Assembly: GCF_041146795.1 (NCBI RefSeq)
Contig: NC_135177.1
Coordinates: forward strand, 24,234,060-24,298,059
Source of the DNA: Maylandia zebra
Lineage: Eukaryota; Chordata; Actinopteri; Cichliformes; Cichlidae
Length of the DNA stretch: 64,000 bases
Direction of reading: 5' to 3'
The notes beneath the pieces are model-generated. The model saw only the letters and a program-made list of their open reading frames with translations, was not told the origin of the DNA and did no database searches. How positions within the stretch are numbered: position 1 is the first letter of the stretch; the number at the start of each line of letters is the position of its first letter. A program made the translations under genes and the position numbers. Below are positions 36,401-48,000 of this stretch, piece after piece.

Positions 36401-39400
36401 CAGCAAAGACAGAAAAAAAGAGGTCGTTTTGGCTCCGTTTTACAGACGCTGTGCAGCAGAAAACAGCAGCTGTGCGTGTGAGTGGTCAAAATTTTTTTTA
36501 GCACAGTTTAAATATGCATGTGTTGTGTGAGGTTGAACATGATAATTGTCCTCAGAGCACTTTTGTCCTTTTTCTAGGAAGCGTTAAGCTTCTAGGTAAA
36601 TAGGAACTCTCATATAAAGAGGACTGCATCACAATGCAACCTGGTGAGGTAACTGTGCTCTGCAAAGAGCCGAGAGAGAGTTCGGGTTAGATGAGGAAGA
36701 TAGCAAGTGAGTGAGCAAGAACATGATGGAGTGTGCAATAGAGGAAGGCAAAGCAGGGTCTGGCCATTGCTTTCAAAAGTGTCAAAACTTAAAGTTTCCA
36801 ACCGCAGCAACAAAAGGGAAGTTAGACAACCGACAGAGAGAGAAGGACGGGGAGGGAGGGGGGGCACAGGGTAGAGCATCTAGTTTGGGTGAAACACACC
36901 ATAATACACACATACAGAAAGCAGTGTCCTCCTTGAGTCATAAAAGGAGTCAAAGTGTACAACTTTACCACTACAAGTTGGACATTAACCCACTTTAAGC
37001 AGCCTAGAGTCGCACAATGTTTCCAGCTTGGAGGAATATACCGTCAATTAGCCGCCACCTCTAGCAGCAATGTCATAGCGTTCAAAAGCCTGCGCATATA
37101 AGCTCTAAGAATATATATATGCAAGCTTTCTGATGTTGTTTTTGTCAAACAATACATAGATTAAGATTTGGATGTGTATAGCAGAAGGGCAGATTGTCCT
37201 TTGATGTGAACGCAGACAAAGACGTTAGAAAATCTGTATCATCTGTGGCTATATTTAGCAGACACGTCAGACATCAGCAAGAATGAAATAACGGAAAAAA
37301 AGTGTTTTAGGAAGCAGCATGATAACTGCTACAAACTCTGCTACGCGACTAAAATTCCTGCATTTGAAAACACATTTTTAGGTTAAATTTAAAAGCGGTC
37401 GTTTTAGTGAAGAACTACTCCTGTTACAGCAATGACTGCAATGCTGATTTGTAACCAAACCACTCAAAACTCAAGCGTTAAAAGGCAGGCTCTTCCTTAT
37501 GCAGCTTCTCGTAACAAGATCCTCTCCAAACGGTTCGAAATGATATCCTCTATGAGTTCATTCCATCCTAAATAAAAATAAAAATCTTTATTTACATAAA
37601 CTGTTTCAAATTATTCGTTAATATTTCTCTCAAAAAAATGGCTTTCGTGGACGATAATTGCTGGTTATTTTTTCCACATTCACTTACTTAAACTGCTCTG
37701 TTCTGGGAACAAAGATAAACAATGCTTCCGGCACTGCTGCGTAAAGTACTGACAGAATCTCTCGGATACATGGGTGCAAAGGTTAAAAATAAATCTACGC
37801 TATCAGAAGAGTCAAAGTCTGATATCACTGCATATTTAAATTCATGCCAGATATTGATTTCCCTTCTTTTTTTTTCTCTCTTTTTTTTTTGGCACCTCTG
37901 ATTAAAAATAGAAGTAATTTTAGAGGGAATTCTGGTTGACTTTGATCTATTTCTATTAAGAGGAAAAAATAAAACCAGTGTTGCAATAATCTATTTATAT
38001 GCAACAAACACACCACCTGAATGTTTGATCATCACTGTGCGTGTGATGCATGTCCGGAGCTGGGTTAAAAGTGTTTTTAAATACTTCTGGAGGAAGTAAA
38101 ATGTTAAGCCGAACTAAAAATCTGAGCTCAAGAGAAGCCCTAGGAGATGATGTTTTTGGAGTCGATCATGGGTGAATACCCCACTTAAAACAGTGTCATG
38201 CAGCATTTAAACCAAAACACGCAGAATATTTGATCATATGTCAGGATTATGGATTATGAATAATCAGGGAGGAAGGATGAGGTAAAATTTTTTGAGTCTT
38301 CTTAGTTTTTTGGGGCCCAAAGCCATATCCGATTGTTTTGAGGGAGCTACATTTTTTATATGTAACCTGTGGGGGTTTCTCTGAAGAAATACTTGAATTG
38401 CAAATAAAGTTTCCACCTGGAAAAGAATACATGCTGCTCGTATGTAATCCACAAGCTGCGGCAGGGGAGACTGGCGTAGGAATAAAGTCTCGACAGCTCG
38501 ACAGCGTGGGCACTTGTTTTTACTGACTCATACGGTAAAAGAAAAGTTGCTATTACATATACATTTTTTTTAAAATTGGCCACAGATCAAAAGTGTTTCC
38601 CACAGAGGAAAAGATTAAAGCCGAAAGAAATATTGAAACAACAAATGATGCCTGTTATCCCAACTACAGAGGAAATATACCTGGTCACAGTTGACTATAT
38701 TTGACTCAACCGCCTAACTAACCACTGTTTTAACTTAACCCGAAAGTGTAGGTGGAGCCAGCGCAGAGAGGCCGGTGACTGTGGGCCACATTAACCGGCT
38801 GGGGCTTGAACAGTGAACACAGAGCTGAGACGTAATGATGCACACACCTCTCTGTGGTGGGGTCGGAGCAGTTGAGGGGATATTTGAGCTCGATAACGGT
38901 GCCGTCCTTGTCCTGCAGGATGCCGTTCTCTGCCGTGTAGTAATCCACCAGCTCTGACAGCGTGGCAAACTTCTCACCGCCATATAAGTCATAGTAGTCT
39001 CCTGTATTTTGGATGCGGATGTGGGTCACCAGCTCACCCACCCTGAGAAGATAAGGCCACACCAACTAACCGTCAGTGTTTTCCTGGCATAAAACTTCCT
39101 GTTGACAGTGTGTAATAAAAATTGACCTGCACAACAAATTTTATGTCGTTTTTATCTGTCAAAAAAAAAAAGATCAAGGGCGCTCGGCCCACAAATTACT
39201 CAACCACAATCTCACAGAGCATTTCACAGATTCTGCAGCCAACAGTGCTGTATAGTACCTGTGTGTGTGTCAGTGCATGCTCAGTCAGGCTGGGCTGTGA
39301 CTTCACTTTAACACATGGTGTATATATTTTGTATTCTCTGGTTGCCTGAGTAGTAAAGACTTTTCTAGATATATTGTGTTTCCTGTTATCACTTTGGACC

Positions 39401-42000
39401 AGGAATCTTGCCAAAGTCTTTTTCTTTTTGCATTTAACAAGACTTTGGCTTCAAGAAATAAATACCCTTTAACATCGACTGAATTTAGGCTTGGGACAAA
39501 ATTTTAAACTGTTATCTTGGCACTGGAGCAACTGGATGTTACCGTTTCGTGTCTATTCAGTGTAAAGGCTCCAATCTGCAAGACGTGTCTAAGATGGAAA
39601 AAGAAACCTGTGTAACTAAAATGTGTTTTTAAAATATCCTCCGATGGTGGTTAATGGGTTTAATGTACTTTGACTTGGTAAATGAGAGGAGCTGTGGTTT
39701 TGATCACCAACCTTCAACCCAAAAAAGACAAAAGCGCCAAAAGTGTTTTTTTTTTAACGTGTAAAAACTGGACGATGGTTTCTGAAATATAAAAAAGCTA
39801 CAATTTATTCCATCTTTTTGTCTCTTAAACAACAGATTTTACCCCTCGGATCATCAGTGAACAGATGTTTTATGTCATTTCAGCTTTCAGGATTATGAAA
39901 CTGACCTACATGGTAGCTTTACTTTAAGACCTGCTTATAGGAAATGACCACTGACACACTGCAAAAGCATCTACAGAAATATTGTCTTTGGAAAAAGTTC
40001 TGACATGTGACCTTCACAAGTGTGAGTGTATCACACTTCTACTGCACAGTCACAACATAAGCCAACACTGTGAAACAAGGTTTTGCTACTCAGGATGATT
40101 ATTTCAGGTATCAGATATATTTATCTGTACTATTTTAACAGGAATAAAATGGTAATTTACAATTCACAGTTTGACTTTGTCACGATCACAAAGTGTGGCG
40201 GGTGCTTTCATTTACACCTGCAGTACATGGAGTCCTCAAATATTCAGCATCTCTTTTTGTATTTAAAAAGAAAAAGACAAAAAATAGAGAAATACTTTAT
40301 ATTGTAGGAATTTAGGGATTTAAAGAAGCTGGGAATGCAGGAATCCAATTTTTGCGCTGGGGGTATCTTGAGATGAATCATGCACATCAAGCACGAGCTT
40401 TAAAATTCACAAAATCAAACAAAGATTTTGGGTGCTCTATTACCTTACAGACAGGGAGAAATCGCCAACATTTTTCTTACTGGGCCGAGCCAAAAAGCTG
40501 CCATGAATGCCTCGAGTCTTGAGTATCTCCTCGGCCTGCAGGCCTGTGATATCTCTGTGGAACCATCTGCATAGACATAAATATAGTGTGTAAAACATAG
40601 AAATGCACTCAATGCGAAGCCGCCACAAAAGACTTTACGAGATTAATGTCGTATGCATATTAACATGCAAGTAACTGTGCACAGGATCGCCGCGAGTATA
40701 AGGTAAACTGATTAAAAACACACACAAAAAAACGCAAAATAGCTGCACATCCTCACAGAAACTTTGAGGCTGATCTCACCGGTCTACAAAAAGAAAAAGA
40801 AAAACTTAGTTCAGCCTTTCGAACACCAATTTTAGCACATCTCTGATCTAATTGCTGCAAACTTCTGTTACTATTTTTTAGATATTTTTAGATTATGCCA
40901 ATTTTACAGTTAATATGTTATGGTTCACAGTCAAAACGGCAGTTTTTGCTGTGCATGCATATTAATCACGTTTACAGACTTTAATCTTGATCAGAAAATG
41001 CAAAATTACTTTTTCCGCTCATTCTCGTTATCATTTACTATTAAACAGGACATAATGACATCTGTTTAAACGTTTCAATAAGGCATTTCAGAATGGAATA
41101 AAACAGCAGCAGAAATATTGATACTATGCAGCACATCTGTCCAAATATAACCCACAAATCCACAAACTCTCCGGACCAAAACGGTGTTTGTCATTTGTTT
41201 GCTTTAAAGGTATGATACACGTTGGCTAACACTCTGTGGCTAACCACAAAAAAAATTCAACAGACCTAACGTTGCTTTTTAAAGATTTTATGCACATTAG
41301 ATTAAAAATGCTTTTTTTAAAAAAAAACAGCAAGAACATTTTGAATGTCGCTGCATCAGGAAAAGTCACCTCACCAGCTCACTGCAAGAGCATGGCACAA
41401 AAACGGGCCCCAGAAATGTTGGAGAATCCTAACTTTGGGTTTTTCGCGACAAATACGGTGAACTAGAATTAGTCAAGTTTGAATACATCACTGTCAAAAG
41501 GGTAGGGTGTATTCAAGGTTCATAAAACTACACTCACAGATAATTTAAAAAAACCCAACTTGTTTTAAATGATTACATTTTCCATTTTAATCAAGGAAAT
41601 CTTTAACTTTGGGATGCCAAAAGTGATCTTTATATGGGAATGGGTTGAAAAGGAGAACATCTGTAATACTGTTACCAATACACACTAGTGGCAGCTCATG
41701 CAAAGGGAACGTGATACAGAACCACTAAAGAAGGCAAGTGTTGAGGCTAACAGGTGTTTTACTCAAAGCTCTGAACTTAAACATCATCTATGACACATTT
41801 TTTTAGAACAAACAGACAAGACAAGGCAACCACATGATAGGGGAAGAGAGCAGGACGAGTCGGCAGCTGGAGAACGACACAGGAGGAAGAATGGAAAGAG
41901 AGAAGTTGTCTTTACGGCTTGCACAAAACACAAAGAACACGACCAGAGCTGGCTAACAGAGTACTACAGTGTCCAGCGGGGGACTGACTCACCGAACCAT
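24439..42000 (-). CDS. ptpn6: protein tyrosine phosphatase SHP-1 (15 coding exons, 582 aa)
   Basis: Cytoplasmic phosphatase that is recruited to phosphorylated ITIM receptors and damps immune-cell signalling. Exons, read downward: 42000-41993, 40566-40444, 39042-38848, 35636-35453, 34230-34114, 33835-33707, 32327-32231, 32117-32038, 31909-31763, 29744-29613, 29503-29349, 26771-26704, 26571-26420, 26121-26057, 24535-24439. All have GT-AG borders and 1749 nt in frame (human SHP-1: 595 aa). N-SH2 starts [11 protein letters not shown] with FLARPS; C-SH2 has WYHGHLSG and FLVRES; the PTP domain has KNRYKNILP, the WPDHGVP loop, [10 protein letters not shown] split by an intron, and QTEAQY. Tail tyrosines occur in TEYGNL and DVYENL, followed by a basic end ([15 protein letters not shown]). 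The basic tail and DVYENL favour ptpn6 over ptpn11. Intact. Confidence 0.96.
26704..26771 (-). CDS. ptpn6: ptpn6 exon with PTP signature loop
   Basis: A 68-nt exon that completes the active-site signature. The preceding exon ends ...IVHC, giving the catalytic Cys, and this one continues SAGIGRTG with the phosphate-binding Arg. The codon for Ser is split across the intron. Acceptor 'tttttgcag' and donor 'gtaaca' are clear. Confidence 0.95.
26995..27720 (-). mobile_element. degenerate Tc1-like transposon (ptpn6 intron)
   Basis: The plus strand reads as the reverse complement of a fish Tc1-like transposase: 'ggcagcaaaaactgcaatcaagcatttgc', 'gtggaggaattttgccccactctt', 'ttaattcagccacagtgg', 'ggtggacttgttggtgtgtttcc', 'actgatggccggacacactctgcttcaggattttctggta', 'agaattcatggttccatc'. 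Several internal deletions and stops. Different Tc1 family from the copies at 30.7 and 44-53 kb. Confidence 0.8.
28061..28286 (+). mobile_element. tRNA-headed SINE (ptpn6 intron)
   Basis: Begins with a tRNA-like head 'agatagctcagtaggtagagtggtcg' (A box), followed by a B-box-like 'aggggcttgaatcc'. The body is 'cctgagcaaggcgtcgtccctacacattgctccctgggtgc', then 'aatggattaaatgcagag' and an 'aataaagtatac-attattattat' tail. The head has diverged from a real tRNA and lacks a foldable acceptor stem, so this is not a tRNA gene. Confidence 0.82.
29349..29503 (-). CDS. ptpn6: ptpn6 exon with WPD loop and catalytic Cys
   Basis: Encodes [20 protein letters not shown] through GPMIVHC and ends two bases into the next Ser codon. 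It supplies the general-acid Asp (WPD) and the nucleophilic Cys. A poly-G/C-rich stretch of nine to ten bases lies immediately upstream of the acceptor in transcript sense. Confidence 0.95.
30130..30159. repeat. T11-G19 homopolymer junction
   Basis: Eleven T followed by nineteen G on the plus strand, inside a ptpn6 intron. An uninterrupted G19 run is unusual for a vertebrate intron and can form a G-quadruplex or stall polymerases (established property of G-runs). Its exact length may also be an assembly artefact. Confidence 0.95.
30747..31545 (+). mobile_element. degenerate, internally deleted Tc1-like transposon (ptpn6 intron)
   Basis: Starts 'agtcactttattaggtatatctgttcaaacacctgtaa', the terminus of a widespread fish Tc1-like family. 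After a deletion it continues with 'atgggctacagcagcagaagaccacactgagtg', 'tggtctgatgagtctt', 'tgtgtgggggacattttct' and 'aatctgcagcaactgtgtgatgc', ending near 'ttttgaaggcaaaac'. Same family as the minus-strand copy that hosts the BEL/Pao element. Frames are broken. Confidence 0.85.
36022..36047. repeat. (GT)13 microsatellite
   Basis: Thirteen uninterrupted GT units in a ptpn6 intron. The downstream 'cagtgcatgctcagtcaggctgggctgtgactt' occurs again at about 39271-39303 after a shorter 'tgtgtgtgt' run, so a fragment of roughly 40 bp containing it is repeated within the gene. Confidence 0.95.
39259..39304 (+). repeat. second copy of an intronic 'cagtgcatgctcagtcagg' fragment
   Basis: The segment 'tgtgtgtgtcagtgcatgctcagtcaggctgggctgtgactt' matches 36039-36079 almost exactly, about 3.2 kb away within ptpn6 introns. 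After the match both copies diverge. It may be a shared dispersed repeat containing a GT run or a local duplication. Confidence 0.8.
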
Positions 42001-43049
42001 GTTGTCTCGTCAACGTTTCTGGGACCAAAGAGAAGAAGAAGAGCGATTGGTGAGCAGGAGCCGCTTGTACCTGTGTCACATGTGTAAACTCAGAAGTATA
42101 CGTTTCTTCTTTTTTTCAAATCACTAATCTAAGACAAAAACTAGCCTTCCTCACTTCACGGTCGCTTAAACTGAAATTAAGTCTGGTTCATTCGTGTGCG
42201 TTTACTCTTTAACTTACTTACTCGACTTCAGACACCGACATTTCCCATCTAATGTTAACCTCTGCATAAGGCCACATTCACAAAACAACCATCAGCCCAT
42301 GCCATTCTCCTCCATCTACTCTTGCCTCCACCCTCTTCCTACATCCTACTCCCCTCAGTCTCAGTAGGAAAACAGGTAAACACTTACTCTCCTCGGCTTC
42401 CTCGGCAAACAAGTGACACTCAACAAGACGTACAGACTGTATACGTCTGCCTCTCCTCCTCTCTGTCGATCTCTCTCGCGCTCCTCTTCCTTCCTTTTTA
42501 CGTCTCCTTTCACAAAATAGTGAAAGCAAGACAGGAACCAAAATAGCTGACAGGCCGGAATTCCTCCACCAGATAGACTTTTTTAGACGACAACCACAAC
42601 AGCAACCAAAAAAAAAAAAAAAACTTGTTACATTTGACAACGGTGTCGTTTTAAGCTATGAACATGTGCCCTCTGGCGCTCCATCGCTTAGTTTTCTGTG
42701 CAGACCTCGACAAAAACGGCAGCAGGCGAGATTCAAACGGTTCCATTCGGCAGCGAATCACAAGCCAGAGCGACACACCAGTAATTCCAGCTCAGTTACA
42801 GGAATAAAACATCCACCAAATAGGCAGTTTGAGCTTCTCGTGCCAGCGTGAACAAGCCCGCACTTTGTCTCTCACTAAGCATTTGCAAAGCTTTTCCCCT
42901 CTGCCTGCCCACCTGTCTGCAACCACTGTTGACTGTTTGTGCTTTACTTCCAGGTGTGTATATAACACACAAAGGTCAGAGTCACAGATCGCTTCCTCAT
43001 TCACAGTTTAACCTTCCCCCCTCGGTGTGCAGAAATGTTTATACATAAC

Positions 43050-43050
<1 letters not shown>

Positions 43051-43074
<24 letters not shown>
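43051..43074. repeat. (GT)12 microsatellite
   Basis: Twelve GT units, then 'gcgcgcacatgtg', an alternating purine-pyrimidine stretch of about 35 bp upstream of ptpn6. Such stretches can adopt Z-DNA (known property; not shown here). Confidence 0.95.
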
Positions 43075-43081
<7 letters not shown>

Positions 43082-43588
43082 CATGTGCTGCTTTCAGCTG
43101 CAAGCGTGAGCGCCTTTCATTATCAGACTACAGAGGCAGAAGCACCAAACCCGAAGCTGAAAACTGGCATTAGGCAAATAATTTAATGCCACATGTTTAT
43201 CTTTGCTCCATAATTTTCAAGGAGAGGCCAGGTTTCTTGCAATGCAACACAGACACACATAAGAAATGTCTGGCTACTCTGCAAACACATGAAAAAAAAA
43301 TGTTAAAGAACCACAGATAATCTGAATCTAACTTGCATGTCATATTTACCTATAACAGGCTTGAGAAGGCAAATTTGAATTCAAAATATTTAATTCCTTT
43401 TCCCAAGAATATATACCCATGGGCCATGCTGAAGTGTGAAATCAATTCTAACGGTCTTAATTTAAGATCGTTACAGATAAATTTGCAAAGCTGACAGTGA
43501 AGCTGTGCTTAAACTCTGGGTGAAAAAAAAAAAGTTAAGACAAAGTGGAAGAAACTGCAACATATAGTTCACCTCACCCCCCCTATAG

Positions 43589-43611
43589 ACACACACACAC
43601 ACACACACACA
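43589..43611. repeat. (AC)n microsatellite
   Basis: About eleven AC units preceded by 'cacccccccctatag'. Simple repeat in the ptpn6 5' flank. Confidence 0.93.
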
Positions 43612-44325
43612 GAGCCCTGCAGGTGCTGCTGGTCGTGGTTAACACAAGCTATTGCAGTTTGCATTATTCTGCGCTGAGGTTCTCATGTTTAACAGTTGAA
43701 GCTGGCTTCCCCATCTAACATCACAAAGCTTCAGTTCTCAGGCTGGGGGACACAGGCAGAAATGTGCACACACACTTTGTCTTTGTACCGCCTCAGAGTG
43801 ACAACAAGGATGTTTCCCAGATTTGGTCAGTCTGCTGAGTGTTGCAATGCATCGGTATGTTGCAATGCATCAAACTGTTTCTGTTTAGAGGAATTTACAG
43901 TACACGCACTTCTGCTCTGTTCATTAAAGGCCTGAAGAGCGAAGATAATATTAGTGATTGGTGACAGTTATTTTGTTATTTTAGCCTCACAATCACAACT
44001 TCTTTGTTTCTAAATGTGAAGAGTTGTTCCTCTCTGTTTTTGTATGTTTCAAACTAAATGCCACCGCTTTGATTGGGGAACAGTCAGGCAGCATTTAGGC
44101 TGCATTTCCTACCAATTATTGCTTTGAGCTTTTGCCTTTAGTGCTGCTTTAATTCTTAGTGGCTTAGACTCAACAAGGTTCTGGAAAAATTCCTCAGAGA
44201 TTTTGGTCCATATTGATCTGACAGCATCACACAGTTGCTGCAGCTTTGTCAGCTGCTCACCCATGATGTGAACCTCTCGTTCCAACACATCCCAAAGGTG
44301 CTCTATTGGATTGAGACATGGTGAC

Positions 44326-45009
44326 TGTAGAAAACCCCTGTGATTTGTGTATATAGACTGTTCCACGGACCCCCTCTAACCACTGCTAAGATGGTACATT
44401 CCTCCCATCCCTTGTTTGTGTTTGCGCTGGTCCACCTTGATAGCGCTGGTGGAGCTGGGCTGTTGTACTGAACATGTGTAGTGCGTGTGCGTGAATGATA
44501 AGTAAGTGCCTTGTATTTGTTTGTTCTATGGTTGTAACTTATCATATACTTAGCTATGTACATTGGGTGATGCTTAGTAGAGTTTTCCAGCTGTTCGTGT
44601 AGCCACGAGACACTGTATATTCACGCTGATTTGACCAAAATGGCGCTACCCTTGTGAACTGAGCTGCCCAAAGTAAAGATGGAGTCTATCCCTGTGCAGC
44701 AGCCCATTTGTGTCCACCAGGGGGTGGTGTTTAGTCATTTCTGTTCAACCCTTTCTGTATTATTTAGACCAGTTTGGTTGACTTTAATTGTTTGCTAATT
44801 GTAATTTCTGTTATTTTACAGAACCACACACACACATATACATATACTCACACGAATTCACTTCTGGAGATGTTTGGATTAAAAGAACCCTAATTATCAT
44901 TGCTGTGGACCCTCTCTTTCATCATATAAGTCACCTGTGCCTTCTGACCGAGGATAGGAAAATCCTGCTGTAATTTGCCAGTCTATTAAGCACACACATG
45001 TCCAGTTCA
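44326..45009 (+). repeat. BEL/Pao 5' LTR
   Basis: 684 bp, TGTAGAAAAC...TCCAGTTCA. It contains 'ccaaaatggcgct' (YY1-like) at about 44634 and 'ccaccagggggtgg' (CTCF-like) at 44714-44727. Provides promoter and polyadenylation functions in the family. Confidence 0.96.
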
Positions 45010-45011
45010 AG

Positions 45012-45028
45012 TGGTCCTTCGAGCCGGA
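45012..45028 (+). other. BEL/Pao primer binding site (tRNA-Tyr type)
   Basis: 'tggtccttcgagccgga' begins two bases after the 5' LTR. It is complementary to the 3' end ...CCGGCTCGAAGGA-CCA that I recall for animal tRNA-Tyr. A 17-base match would be a normal minus-strand priming site. Confidence 0.75.
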
Positions 45029-45049
45029 GTAATTACAGCATTTCCTAAC

Positions 45050-48000
45050 ATGGCGGCATCCCAATATGATGAAGAACAACAAGGTGCCCGGCAAAGGAGA
45101 CCACATAGGGCTCCAAGATATCTGGATGACTTCATCTGGACCTATCCCCCACAGCCGACTAACCCAGTTCCACCGAACACTAACGCAGCTACTCCAATAC
45201 ACCAAATCGCTGGCATCGATGGCTCACCAGAGATGGAGAGAATAAGGAGGATGGAGCAGTGTGTTACCCAGGTACAGGAGCAGATGAGGGAGATACAGAG
45301 CGCTATACAAGTGTCTTTGAACTTTGGCCAAAGAACCCCCCAAGTACAGTTACAAACCCAGGTCCGGAGCCATAGTATGCCTTTACTAACTGTGGATAAT
45401 AATCCTACACAAGCTCCTCCTATGGGCGGACTAGAAAACATCCCTCCCATATCTCCAGTAATACCTGGCCCTCAGTTTCATACTGTACAGCAGACCTCCC
45501 CTTCCACAGCTCATCATGTTGATAACCCTCAAATATTACAGTCAACAGCTCCTACTCTCCCTGTTAACCGACCTATTCCTCAGTCCCCTCTATACGTCCA
45601 CTCTTCCATGCCATCAGCTGCTCAGCCAACACCAGTGGTACCCCGGTCTGCATCTACAGCAACAGAACAGCCACATCCTCCCTGGTATCAGCAAAGAGAC
45701 CTGAATTGGCAGTCATCAACCCCACAGTGGTCTGTGCCACACAGTGCTGCTCAGTTTAGTATCCCTGGCACTATGCAGTACCCTGTCACGCTGCCGCCTG
45801 GCATGCCCTCTCCAGGTTATCCGCCTTGGACTTCAGGCCCACCTCTCAGTCAGCCATACGTTACACCCGTGCTGCCACCTGCTGTTAGCTCACAGTATAC
45901 CTATCAGCATCCTGCTCCAGCTGCACCTGTCAGTTCACAGCATGATGTAATTCAGAGCAGCCCACAACACTCCTCATCTCTGCTTTCCTCTCAGAGACCG
46001 AACTTGATGGAGATGGCTATTTCCTCTTCTTATGGCATCCCAAAACCCAACCTGATCCGCTTCACCACAGGAAAAGAAAGTGATTTCCTGCTACTGAAGA
46101 AAGGTCTGGATGGAGTTTTGGGACCACACCCACACCTGTCTGAGGATTACAAATTCCAAGTACTTCTGGATCATCTAAAGTTTCCTCCTGCGTTTCAGCT
46201 TGCAAAGAGGTATGTGCATGACACTATGCCCTTCAGTAAAGCAATGCAGGCTCTACAGCAGCGCTATGGACAACCACGCCAATTAGTCCAAGGTGAAATT
46301 AACAACATTTTGAGAGCTCCCACAGTGAAAGCTGGAGATGCACAGGGGTTTGAAGACTTTGCTCTATCAGTTAGTAGTTTGGTGGGACTACTAAACTCCA
46401 TGGAAGGAGCTGCTAAGAGCGAACTAGAGTGTGGTTCCCATGTGGACAGGCTTTTGAGTAAACTCCCCTTCTCCTATCAAGACAGTTTTGCTGAATATTG
46501 TCTTGCAAAGGGCATCTTGCGGAGTGACTCAGCTAACACCTATACTCTCCCTGACTTTGCACAGTGGTTGGAGAGGAAGTCACAGGCCATACAGATATCA
46601 CGAAGGGCTACAGAAAGCTACATATCTGATAAACCCCGCTCAGATCGTAGAGACAAGTCATCACGACCATTAAAGACATCCTCATCAGTCTACTATGGCA
46701 CTGACAAGCCTACAACACCGACGGCTAATACCACTTCAGCCCCTACTGACAGTAAAGAACCTATGAAAGGGAAGAAAAGAGAGAAATTTAAGCCCTACTG
46801 CCCCTTCTGTAGCAGTACAGAACATTACTTGAGTTCCTGTTCTGACTTCAGTAAGCTGAGTACTACACAGATTATTACATGGATTAATGACAATAAGAGA
46901 TGCTGGAGATGTGGTCGGAGTCACCAGCCTGACAGTTGCAATCTGAAGAAACCTTGTGCCACCTGTGGAGAACAACACCTGCAGATCCTTCATGAAGCTG
47001 CCTCTCGCTCAAACAAGAGTATCCTGACATTGAGTACAGCCTCCAGCATGGTGTATTTGGACCAAGTCACTCATTCAGGCAGAGTCATGCTTAAAGTGGT
47101 CCCAGTTACCCTCCACAACAATGGGCGATCTCTGTCCACCTATGCCATTCTTGACGATGGATCAGAGCGGACTATTGTTTTATCTGCAGCGGTTCATTAC
47201 CTGCAATTAAATATCACAGAGGAGTCCCTCAAACTACGAACCATCAGGCAGGAGGTGTCACAGTTACATGGCGCATCGGTTTCTTTTGAACTGAGTGCAC
47301 CCAGCTCTCCCCAAATCAAACATCACATCAGACGTGTCTTCACTGCTAAAGAACTTAATCTGGCAAAACAATCCTGCCCAGTGGACATACTCCGTCAGAG
47401 ATATCCACATCTGGCCGACGTTCCCATCAAAGCATTTAAGGATGTGCAGCCTATGCTTCTTATAGGCTCAGATAATGTCCAGCTCATCACCCCTCTGTCA
47501 CCTGTCAAAGTTGGTCCACTAGGCAGCCCTGTTGCTGTCAACACTAACCTCGGTTGGGCCATCCAGGGACCAGCTACCTTTCTACATCTACCTACTGAAG
47601 CTTCATGTCTGCACACATCCCTGTTACCATCTCCTTCTCAAGCGTTAAGACAGAACGTTGAGAAGCTGTGGCAGTTAGATGTGCTCCCCTTTCGATCAGA
47701 GAAAGAGGTAACTCGCTCTAAACAAGACAAAGAGGCACTGGAGTTACTGCAGAAAACCACAGAACGTGTACAGGTGGATGGAGTAGCTCGTTATGCTACT
47801 CCTCTGCTCCGCCGCAGAGACTCCACTAAACTACGAACTGACCATGACGCAGTGATGGCTCTCCTTCGGTCCACAGAGAAGCGCCTGATTAAAGATCCTG
47901 ATCTAGCGGCTGTGTACAATGCAGAAATACACAAACTGGAACAAGCAGGTTATGTAAGAAAACTCACTCCTGAAGAAGCAAACCTCACAGATGAATCCTG

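Larger units (their letters stand above)
42001..44109. promoter_or_regulatory. 5' flank of ptpn6
   Basis: Upstream side of the ptpn6 start codon (42000, minus). The 5' UTR and promoter must lie here or include a further noncoding exon. I see no decisive TATA box or CpG island. It contains a (GT)12 run at 43051-43074 and an (AC)n run at 43589-43611. No other gene recognised. Confidence 0.45.

Noticed and set aside
42278-42640. 120-codon minus-strand open frame upstream of ptpn6
   Set aside because: Low-complexity Arg/Glu-rich and Cys/Phe-rich stretches, no splice link to ptpn6 and no recognisable domain.
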